Positions 55,101-64,000 of a stretch of 64,000 bases of DNA are shown here, in pieces. Positions within the stretch are counted from its first letter, which is position 1, and each line of letters starts with the position of its first letter. This DNA comes from Hydrangea macrophylla (lineage: Eukaryota; Streptophyta; Magnoliopsida; Cornales; Hydrangeaceae). Below the pieces are notes generated by a model. That model ran no database searches. It had not been told where the DNA came from and was given only the letters and a program-made list of their open reading frames with translations. The stretch is from NCBI GenBank assembly GCA_033977485.1, contig CM066992.1:104457450-104521449 (forward strand). Reading direction: 5' to 3'. The position numbers and the translations under genes are program-made.

Positions 55101-57931
55101 TATGATTCCATAATCAATTTTACACAAATCAATCTATAACTCTAGAATTTTATGAAAAACTAAAGGTTGTCAAAATTTGATTTCTAATATACTTTCTCCT
55201 GTGATCAAATTAAGCCCCAATACTTTAAACATAGTCTATGTGTACCATAATCTTTCATTATTATCTACAAAAACAGATTTTGGTTGAGTTTGAAAAGTTA
55301 GGATTTCAAGCTATGAAACTTCAACGTAAATTCAAAAATGGTGATCATAAATTCAATTACACAATCTAGCAAATACTGCAGGAATTACATTCTAAGTGAG
55401 TTTAGAATACTCACTGTGATAAGGAGATGTGTGTTTGTTGAGAAAGATAAGACCAATCAAGAAAATTTCAATGAAGCTTGCAAGCTATGGAGGTGAAGTT
55501 CTCTCTCTCTAAAATTGCAGTGGTTAGACTCTCAAGCTCACTCTAACTCTCTGTGTTTCTCTCTGTGAAATTGATGTGCAGAATGTGTGTGTTTAGAGGG
55601 AGTGTATGTGAGTGTATATAAAGAAAGCCAATCTTGGCCACCAAGTTCAACCTTGAAGACTCTACAAATGATTTCAATTACTAATTTTTCTCTTCAATTC
55701 TAAATGAACCACAAATATCACAGATGTATGTGTGTGATATACATACGTATATAAAATCCCCACAGATTCTGAAGAGGCAAGTAGGTGTAGTAGGGGTCAA
55801 TATGTGTGTGTTTGGGAATTCAAGCTTATGGCCTAAGGAATACACACACACTACAAGCATTGCCAAACAAGGCTTAAGGCAATGATCACTTGCCATAAAT
55901 GAAAATAAAGCAAATGTCCAATCAGTCACTTCCAAAATCTGGGGAAGTTTAGCACAGCGCGGACAGTTTTGGACATAAACTGGTATTTTCGGGGCGCGGT
56001 GGTCACCACAAAAATACAGGAAATTCATTTTACTGTAAGAAATGGTTTTCTGGTTTTATAAAAATACTGTTTGAGTCAAAAGGAAATATTTCCACCGTTT
56101 TGAAATACAGATTTTGAAATCCACACAGGTATTACTAACTTTTGTAAAAATTACAATTTGACCCCAAAAGAATTCTTAGCTTGCAATAAATCAAGGAATA
56201 AAATTTAGAACATGAGAAAATGTAATTAAATGAAGCAGTCAATACCAAATGAAATTAAATATGACGATGCAATTACAAATTAAATATGAAAAATGCAGGT
56301 TATTACACAAATAGTGCCTTAAAAACCTTTAAAAACTTTTCCAAACAGTTCCTTATATGAAAATAGACAAAAACCATAAAAATACCCAGTCGCACGAGCG
56401 GGTTGCTCGATTGATATGTCGCTCATGCGAGCCGCGCGCGCGAGATAGGTATTTTTGAATCCTTTCAAAAATACCAGAATAGTGGGAATTACACAGGTTG
56501 CGCGAGCACGGGTGGCGCGCGCGAAAAAGTTCAGAGATGTCTTTTTCTTCGTTTTTCTCCCCTATTTTGATTTTAAAGGCTGATTTTGACCTATTTTGCA
56601 ATCCAAATCTAATCATGACTTATAATATATGATTCTCTCCGTTTTTTCTGCTAGGATCTTGAATACGCGATCGGATTAAACTAATTCGAATCGTATTTCT
56701 CGGATTTTACGTAAAACGAGAGATAACGAAATTTCATTTCTAATATACTTTTTGATATGAATGAATTAATCTCTAAAACTTTACACAAAGCTTCTAGGGA
56801 CTGTAATCTATCATTACTATATAACGAAACGAATTTTGGTTATGTTTGGAAAAATCAAGTTTTTCAAGCTATAAAACAATGGTGATTCATAACTTAAACT
56901 ATACAAACAATAAATAAGGCATGAAATACATTTCAAGTGAGTTCAAAATACTCATTGTGATTGTGGTTGTGTGTTTGTTGAGAAACAAAACCAAAATAAG
57001 AAATCCACTTCAAGCTTTGGCTATGGTTGCCCAAACTCTCTCTCTAGAGTTCCGTAATGAACTCTCTCTATATCTCTTTATTTATTTTTTTCTCTTTCAT
57101 TTCAGTTTTGAATCCCCAGAATGTGTCATTCAGAGAGAGTGTGAGTTATATAAATAAAAATCCCAACTTGGAGCCCAAGTTCATCCTCTCTCACTCTGCA
57201 AGCTTTTTTTATTTTCTTATTTACTAAAATTATAGCACATATATGTGATATACGTAAATAATCTGTGTTAGTTTGTGTAGAAGTCAATTAGGTTCATAGG
57301 GGGCAAGTTCAAGCATTTGGAAAAATAGCTTATGGCAACAAATTTACACATGCAAAATTTAAGCATTGCCAAACAAGGCATAAAAAGTTGTCTATAAATT
57401 TATTAGAGTGTTTGGAAAAATGGCTTTAGGCCTTAAGTTTACACATGCACACTTTGCATTCCCAAACAAACCCAACACAATCATTATATTGTTTAAATGG
57501 ATGCAAGTACAAACAAGTACTGATTGACAGAGACTTCCTAAATTCGTGGAACTCTTTTCGCGACGCAGACAGTTTTAGCTACATAAACTGATATTTTTGC
57601 TGTGTTTCCGTTCGTGATAAAAATACAGAAAAATTATATTACGTAGGACATAAATTTCCGGTTGTATAAAAATACAGTTTGAATCAATAGTAAACATTTT
57701 CTGAAATACAGATATAAATAATAATGACATGCATTTCCCTATTTATAAAAATTACTTTTTGACCCCAAACAAAATATTGTTATTCCTCAAAATATATAAT
57801 GCACTACAAATAAGTTTTTCTTACTAATCAAAATAAGACAAGTAATGGAAATATAGTTTGGAAACTACCTCCAACGATTGTATTTATTTTAAAATTACAT
57901 TTTTGTAATTATGAAAATACGGGTTGTTACA
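52197..57931 (-). mobile_element. Older solo LTR, minus strand, split by a younger solo LTR
   Basis: Reads TGTCACGCATCGATG at 52197 and GGGTTGTTACA at 57931, i.e. a Tekay-type LTR (TGTAACAAC...GCGTGACA) on the minus strand. It is flanked by CTTTC (52192-52196 and 57932-57936). The younger LTR at 53369-56307 interrupts it. Without that insert it is about 2.79 kb. The short repeats GTATCCGAGTC and CCTGGGATAATTAAGG lie at 52858-53165. GC words occur at 56387-56450 and 56491-56525. No internal region, hence a solo LTR. Confidence 0.85.
53369..56307 (-). mobile_element. Younger solo LTR, minus strand (2939 bp)
   Basis: Bounded by TGTCACGCCCCGACG and GCAGGTTATTACA and flanked by CAAAT (53364-53368 and 56308-56312). 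It is related to the LTR it interrupts (shared GTCGTCAGCTTCAAGAAGCT and AATATATGATTCTCT blocks). It contains five CAGGGAGTGTCC repeats (54057-54300) and arrays of CGCTCGCGCGA-type words (54690-54715, 54771-54815, 54870-54966). There are no internal genes. Confidence 0.9.
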
Positions 57932-57936
57932 CTTTC

Positions 57937-58106
57937 AAAATAAATTGTTTTTTTGAAGTGGTTTCAAATGGGAAATACTTTTTATAACTCTGATTTTATG
58001 GATGCTACTTATGTTATTCCGCTGCTATGACCTTTAATTGGATTGGATGAGCCTCGGTGGCGTGCCACGTGTCCTATTTACGCGCGTAGCGGAATGGGGT
58101 GTGACA
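57937..58106 (+). mobile_element. LTR 3'-terminal fragment (Tekay-type end)
   Basis: Ends GGAATGGGGTGTGACA and contains a TTTTATAAC TATA-like stretch at 57977. It is probably the right part of the LTR that begins near 51857. Confidence 0.4.
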
Positions 58107-58733
58107 AAATTTCACAACTCTTCAAATTTTGGTAAAATTTCACCACTTTGAAATAGGGGTATAATCATCATAAACGACAAAAAAAATCCATTTTTTTTAT
58201 CAAACTTTTACCACTATTTAAATGTGATAAAATTTAACCATTCTTCAAAATGTGGAAAAATTTCACTACTTTTAACAAGGGTATAATGGTCAAAACAAAA
58301 TTATTGATAATACCGAACACTTTATCAATTTAAGTTCTTCAAAATTAATAAGTAGATGATGAAGCAATATAATATCAACCAATTATGCCCAATTATCTAT
58401 CATACCAACACTAAGTCATTCATCATACACGGAGACCTCTCTAAACTAACAATTTCTTAATGGCAATATGTGGATTCATTTAGAGCTCTTTCTAGTTCAA
58501 TTGCAACTCTTTGTTTTAGTTAGAATCACATAACAACACAAAGATGAAAAAAAAATTTATTTCTTTCTTGGATTTTAGATTATATTTCAATTCAAAACTA
58601 TTGTCAACCCTTTGTCGGCTTCTTCTTCGGCCGTTCGTTGGCCTTGTCGTCAGCTCTTCATCGGCTTCTTCTTCAGCAGTTCATTGGCCTTGTCTTCGGC
58701 TCTTCGTCGGCAGTCAGTCTACTCCTTTGTATC

Positions 58734-58766
<33 letters not shown>

Positions 58767-59600
58767 AACAAAATGTGAAGCAAACTCAAATGAGAATGGT
58801 GTTATTCCCTTATATAGGGCAGGGGTATAATTGTCATTATCTAAAAGTAAAAGGAAACTAAGGGACCTTAATTACCCAATTGCGCTAATGATGGACCTAA
58901 ATCAAAGCACAAATAATTAGTTGTCCATAAACCACTATATTTCTCTAACTAGGGATCCACATCTAATTTTCCCATAATATTTTTGGCTAATTTTTGAATT
59001 TTTAACAATTTTGAAAAAAAATCTTAACAGTTTTACTTTAATTCCAAATCACAATGGCTGTTCATCGGTCAGTTTCGGTCGGGGTGGAGGCGAAATTTCC
59101 CCCGGACCGAAGTGGTCAGGGTGCCGGGGATGGGGACCGAAGCTGACCATAAGTCAGTCGGTGCAATTGGTTTCGATTTTCTCGGTTTCATGGTCAATAT
59201 TGACTCGTTTGATGGATCTCATTTTGCTGATTTCAAAATATCAAATTTTACGAAAAACGGACTTGTATAACAAAAGTTATAGCAATTTAAGTGTAAAAAG
59301 AGTCTAATACGATTAAAAAAAAAAAAAAAAAAACTAACACATAATTTAGTTTTGAAGAGTTTTATTTGAATGGACTATGGCCGAAACTCCCAAGTAAAAA
59401 TAAATCAAACCACAAAAATAATATGTATTTAACCCAAATTATTTTCTTGCGCCGTGAGTGACAATTACCACGGTAGAGTACTAGTATATATTAATATTAA
59501 TAGGCGTGAGTCGTGCACAGAATTGTGCAAGTGTAACCCTAATCCCTCCCATATTCCCTGTCAATCTTTTCCTTCCCTTGCCCTAGCCGATAGTAACAGG
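58107..59600. other. Intergenic region upstream of the DUF6598 gene
   Basis: AT-rich. It contains AAATTTCACCACT-type repeats (58107-58280), a (CT)n run at 58736-58765, a GGTCAGTTTCGGTCGG stretch (59068 on) that may be a decayed hAT-type MITE, and a poly-A run at 59310-59332. ORFs at 58544-58861 and 59011-59307 have no recognisable content. The promoter of the gene at 59601 should lie near its end. Confidence 0.5.
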
Positions 59601-59733
59601 ATGTCGGTCGATGTGTTTGCGGCCGAACAACACGGCGGCGGCGGCCACGATTTCCCTCAGATCGACAGAGGCCACGATTTCTCTCTGCGCGGCGGCGTCG
59701 TCACTCTGTCCGAAGCCAAAGGTAAGCAAGCAG

Positions 59734-59774
<41 letters not shown>

Positions 59775-61060
59775 GATCTGTAAAAAAGTGATTTTAATTC
59801 CTTTAAAGACGGCGGCTTTATTCCACAATCATGTAATTTTTTTTATTTTTTATTTTTGGATGTTGGACGTATATAGGAGGTGGAGGAGAAGGTACTTGGA
59901 AGAGGAGGAGGACATATGTAACAGATTCATGTTCCAATCATGAATCTGTTTCTGTCACAACCCCCACCGCCATGGTTGATCTTCTATCAAAGAAAATTGA
60001 ACCTGTAACGGATGAATATCTTTGTAATTCCTCCATATCTAGTCCACCCACTGATTCGATACACGTAGAAGAAGGTAACAACGATTGGGATTGGGGAGAT
60101 TACGGTTTTTCAGGATTGGTGTTTGACACTGATGATTTGGAGCGTTTAGGAGTAGATACAACAAGAGCACCACGCCATGGATTCCCACTAGTGGAGGTGT
60201 TTTCGGTGGTCATCGAGAAGAAGCCACCTGCGGGTCATCATGAGGGTGGAGTATCATCATCATCATCACTCTACGGTACAATTTTTGTCGATGATGAACT
60301 TTCTCATGAATACATTTACAATACAAAAAGAGAGGATTCCGAATCCATCTCCCTCCCAGGTGATGGTGGTAATAAAACTGCCTTGTTGCTGACTGGCCTG
60401 TCCGAGGCCTTATATGCCTGTAGTACTTTCCGCATCGATGTGATTCTTAAGGATAGAAACTTGTCTCCAGATGATGATGTCTTCTGTTGTGGGACGATCT
60501 ATTGGGACATTCCATATGGTTTTGCCGAAAAGCACGAGGACGGGAAGGTCTCAAGTGTGATTTACTACGAACCCGTTAACAAAATGTTTGACAAACCTTT
60601 AGCCACCAAATTTAATTGCAAGTCTGGTTCAGTCACATTATACTACGCTATGTGGTTCAACGGTGTACGGGCCACTGTGGAGGTTACTCTCCTAAAGGGA
60701 GATGCTGATGGGGCCAATGTTTATGGATTGATTCGAGCCGGCAATACCTGTGGCAACACTACCTGTTGGAGTGTGCTCTTCCAGAAGAAGAAGAAGAAAA
60801 GTGACGACTCCATATATGTACGTCCTGGTCAGCTCATTCCACTTTCGAAATCAATAGTAGCCGTCAATAAAATGGCTTCCCTCCAAGTTTCAGTAGAATT
60901 GTACAATCACTGCCGCGACAGACACCTTTCTCAACATGACGTTGAGATCGCCAAGGGCACTGTTGATTTCCTTCCTCAAACAAAGTGTATTTCGTCGGAG
61001 AAGAATATTTCTGGCAGGTATGGTGAGATCCGGGTGAAGGTCACTTGGAGACCTTGCTGA
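59601..61060 (+). CDS. DUF6598 domain protein, two exons
   Basis: Exon 1 59601-59721 (MSVDVFAAEQHGGGGHD) ends in AAAG then GTAAGC. The intron 59722-59876 holds a (CT)n run and ends ATATAG. Exon 2 is 59877-61060. Joined, they give 434 aa with no stop. The first ~115 residues are Gly- and His-rich, then basic and acidic and variable. The DUF6598 domain fills the rest: FPLVEVFSVVI, LYGTIFVDDE, ALLLTGLSEAL, GTIYWDIPYG, VRPGQLIPLSKSIVAVN, IAKGTVDFLPQ and GRYGEIRVKVTW. The family is best known from grasses, where some members are fused to ribosome-inactivating domains; none is seen here. Its biochemical role is unknown. The splice model is mine; ATG 59972 is a less likely alternative start. The gene looks intact. 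Confidence 0.8.
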
Positions 61061-62547
61061 GAAGAATATTATTATTTTTATTATTATTATTATGTGAAGT
61101 TGTTACTACTAGCAGTGGTGTTAGTTCTCGTGTTGGATATGGATATGATATATGTGTTTCGTTATTACAGGTTGGTTGTTTTCATACAATGTAGTCTGAT
61201 GTACTTCATGTGCTCTGTTGCACAACAACTGCTTTTTAAGGGAAAAAAAAATTCTTGAAGTTGATGTTTCCTTCTTTAAATTTTATCATACTCGTAATGA
61301 CTATGCCAGTTGGCACGACAATTATAAAAAAGATATTAAGCGACGCTAAACAATGAATTTATTTTTGATTTTTAACCATTGAATCAGACTATTAAAAGTT
61401 GAGTTTTTGGGTAGTTATAACGCAAATTGGACGAACATGGTTCATTTTTCGCACAAGGCTATTCAGGGCGATGTAGAAATTTCAAGTTGGGGACGCTTGG
61501 GGGTAGCTGAGTAACGGGGTTTGGAGGCAATTTTTATATTTTATGTGCAGATGATATAAATAATGTCTTCTTTTTCTTATTATGCATTTATTTTTTGTTA
61601 AGAAAAATCCATGAGGAAATACCTTCACTTGGTGCAAACAGATCCCATGATAAAATGTTATTGGACTTGAGGAGTATGCCTCATTGTTTTGAACAATCTT
61701 CTTTAAAAAACCTCGAAGAATAAGAAGAAATATTACTCAAAATGTCCAAATGGTAATTTCTAGTGGAAATATGTATTTCTCTACATTCATTTGGAATATT
61801 CTTTGATCAATCTATCTAGGAATCTCTGACAGAAAGTGAACTTTTACTTTACTCAAATTATCCAAGAGTTGGATTGAGCTTTAGTGTAACCCTTCTAATT
61901 TTTATTTTTAATCCATTGATTTTATGGCGTGGTGTGTCATTCAACTATGTTCAAAGTGTACCACTACTGCAAAGTTTAACCAGATTACACTACATATTCA
62001 ACTATCTTCAAGGTGTACCACTATTGCAAAGTTTAACCAGATTACACTACCTAATCCTTTCAAATGAAGGTGGCGGTCTTTAACTATTCTCTCTCTCTTG
62101 GTTTCTATGGGGAAAGAGAATTATCATATAGCTTTGGAAAGGTCGAAAGGAATGCATGAGACGAGAAACTAAATTTCAGCATTATACATGTCTGTATGAT
62201 GCTTCGGAAATGTAGCTAGGCTAAAGAAAGATGACCTTGAGCCATTAAAGATGCAAAACAATCATCAAACATCTCTTCAATGGACTTAAACTTGAATCCT
62301 AAACTCTTCCAACTTGGAAGTATTGAACTCGTAAGATGGTCGATCAAGTGCCTCAAACCAGAAAAATACATTCCAAATTGTAAAATCAGTAAAATTGAAG
62401 AAATTGTGAGGTTTATTTTTTTTCTTTTTTTTTTTTTTTCTTTTGTTGATCAACAAATTGCGAGTTTTTTTTTCCTCCATTCTAAGAATTCTTGTCCTAT
62501 CTCACATACTAGTCAATATATATGTACATGGTATGTAGAATTACAGA
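61061..62547. other. Intergenic region between the two host loci
   Basis: 3' flank of the DUF6598 gene (with an ATTATT run at 61066-61091) and unassigned AT-rich DNA. A 57-bp direct repeat (TTCAACTATGTTCAAAGTGT...GATTACACTAC) occurs twice at 61940-62053. A pyrimidine run lies at 62416-62441. No gene seen. Confidence 0.5.
61940..62053. repeat. 57-bp tandem duplication
   Basis: Two copies start at 61940 and 61997 with TTCAACTAT, then GTGTACCACTA and GCAAAGTTTAACCAGATTA, differing at three or four sites. Confidence 0.85.
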
Positions 62548-63787
62548 CTAGTTAGGGATGGCTAAGGCGGGATAACGTACAGATAGTATTGAAGCTAAAT
62601 GATTGTTGTCAACAACAATGGAGCTACAAATGTAGCGTACACAACCATTCTCATGCTCATAAACAAGTATGTGGCAGAGTGCTACGTCGTCTAGATGAAC
62701 GTATCCCATCCTCCCATGCCACTCAAACCTCTCCCTCACCCCTGTTAGTTAAATTGGGAACATATAAAAACCATAATCACTGGTTTTTAAAATTGACAAT
62801 CACCCCAGAAGTGAATCACTAGGTTGGTTACCTTTGAGGAAGCCAAGGATATTTGATGCAATAATAGATAATTCGGGTGTCAAACTAGGTCCAACAATGA
62901 AGGAGGGGATAACAGTCACCAGATCAATCTTGTTGTCCTTGCAGAATTCCCATGCAGGTTTCTCAGCCAGTTTTCGATAATGCATACCATATCTTTCCAT
63001 GTATATATATGCACCAATTGAAATGTGTAAAAATATATAAATGAATGGCATTGCAAATTCGGTATTTTAGAGCTGACTTTGAAACCAATTAATAGAAATA
63101 AACATTACATTGAGTCTCTCGCAGAGTTCCACAAAGCTCCAATATGACTCATCCAAAGGTACATCAGGGTCGTAATCATCTCTTGCCCTTATTGTTGAAG
63201 AAGATGAAGTGAGCACCACGCGCTTCAGTAATGGATTTTTCTTGCATGAACGTAGCACATTCAATGTACCCTCGATTGCAGGTTTCAAGATTTCAGCATA
63301 TCCAAAAATACATATATAAATAGTGGGTGTTTAACACTATGAGTACATAGATATATATAGCTGGAAGATGAAATTTGTCATGCCTTTGGATCGGATGCAG
63401 GTCGTCCAAGCACAGGTGAAGCGGCGTGAGAGACACCGTGGCATCCCATGATTGAGTCGTCAAAGCCGCCTTCTTCCATTAGATCACCTCTCACCAATTG
63501 GAGTCTCTCCTTTGCTCCTTCAAGCCTCCATAGATGTTCTAATTTCTTACCATTTCCTGCCCCATGCTTGCATTAATCACACAAGATGAGCTTCTGCTTT
63601 CTAATTAAACCCAAACTAAACTTTATGACGACTGCAGGTTTATTTATGGTACACACACACACCAGGATCCCTGACAGTCCCAGTGACATGATAGCCGAAC
63701 AATAAGAGACGCTTGATCAACCAATAAGCCAGAAAACCAGATGCACCCGTCACAAACTTTGCCTTTGGATTCAATTGTTTGGTCCAT
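62548..63787 (-). pseudogene. TKPR1: Tetraketide alpha-pyrone reductase 1-like pseudogene
   Basis: Reads on the minus strand. Exon 1 (63787 to about 63662) has an N-terminal Rossmann motif, [17 protein letters not shown], and ends near GTVRDP at GT. Exon 2 (about 63560-63385) has GKKLEHLWRLEGAKERLQLV and ASPVLGRP. Exon 3 (about 63300-63110) has PAIEGTLNVLRSC and VVLTSSSSTIRARDD. Exon 4 (about 62990-62831) has AWEFCKDNKIDLVTV and PSFIVGPSLTPEL. Exon 5 (about 62739-62548) has FEWHGRMGYVHLDDVA. TKPR1 reduces tetraketide pyrones for sporopollenin in the anther tapetum. Breaks: a 2-base loss in exon 1 (about 63750) before the NADP motif, another near 62968 beside the Tyr/Lys active-site region, no clear acceptor for exon 3, and a stop after LAIPN that drops about 45 C-terminal residues. 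Confidence 0.8.
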
Positions 63788-64000
63788 ACTTCCTTTGCTC
63801 AAACAACTCCCACCACTTGATTCAGTTTTGTTTCAAGATAAGCCACACCCATTACCCATCATTACATACAGAGTTTTAGTATATATATACACCCGTATGT
63901 TCATGGCATTTGCACATCCGTTTGGTATTTTCAGTTGGAGAGAGGATGTAGAGAAGGTGATTCATCTTATACATGTTAACATGTGATAGTTATCTTCACA
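63788..64000. other. Upstream flank of the TKPR1-like pseudogene
   Basis: Probably the promoter side of the minus-strand pseudogene. It contains AGTATATATATACACC (63879). No gene is visible. Confidence 0.4.

Noticed and set aside
51857..58106. A complete LTR surrounding the nested solo LTRs
   Set aside because: The start and end look like a Tekay-type LTR, but the 5 bp on either side do not match, so I only report fragments.
58544..58861. 105-aa ORF with Leu/Ser runs
   Set aside because: Driven by a CT microsatellite and Ser-rich low complexity; no conserved motif.
59011..59307. Possible gene or MITE around GGTCAGTTTCGGTCGG
   Set aside because: It resembles decayed hAT-type MITE ends, but I could not find a matching inverted end or target duplication, so it is not listed as an element.
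59601..61060. A ribosome-inactivating protein domain in the DUF6598 gene
   Set aside because: Some grass relatives have one, but the N-terminal 115 residues here are too short and lack any such pattern.

Overview
This is plant nuclear DNA, almost entirely nested LTR retrotransposons, with ordinary host genes only in the last ~4.5 kb. No bacterial-type features, rRNA or tRNA genes, or CRISPR arrays are visible. The host looks like an angiosperm, because a tetraketide alpha-pyrone reductase-like (pollen-wall pathway) pseudogene and a DUF6598-type gene lie at the right edge. Nothing fixes the species.

Layout, oldest to youngest. (A) A Tat/Ogre-like Ty3 element is present as a tandem internal-LTR-internal-LTR remnant: internal 1-2220, LTR 2221-5160, internal 5161-7744, LTR 7745-50596. 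The second LTR is split by everything nested inside it. (B) A second Tat-lineage Ty3 element (9047-48687) sits in that LTR with a 5-bp target-site duplication, CTTAG. Its gag is broken by (C), an Ogre-like element with a 3.25-kb LTR (10749 to about 29296). C's RNase H region contains a 1515-bp solo LTR (20127-21641, duplication GCAGT). C ends in a rearranged junction (29297-29810) that repeats the left B/C insertion boundary. (D) An intact Tekay-like chromovirus (34178-44951, duplication AAGTG) is inserted in the 3' part of B. Its 2369-bp LTRs show only one visible difference. D has an uninterrupted gag-pol with chromodomain, plus an extra, very acidic ORF upstream of gag.

Right of A: a hAT-type MITE (50846-51673, 8-bp duplication) and an old minus-strand solo LTR (52197-57931, duplication CTTTC) that contains a younger solo LTR of a related family (53369-56307, duplication CAAAT). 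Then come about 1.5 kb of non-coding DNA, a two-exon DUF6598 gene (59601-61060, +) and the TKPR1-like pseudogene (62548-63787, -).

Points of most interest. A, B and C carry antisense, intron-containing extra genes between pol and the 3' LTR. C has a six-exon plant-mobile-domain gene with all introns in phase 0, plus a second antisense ORF. A has a matching first exon. B has a gene with the 'putative gypsy type transposon' domain. In A and C the same GC-rich arrays of short inverted words lie upstream of the TATA box of the LTR and upstream of the antisense gene. Three Tekay-type LTRs carry unrelated short tandem repeats at the same distance from the LTR 3' end. Most premature stops in B and C fit C-to-T decay of Gln or Arg codons, as expected for methylated, silenced elements.
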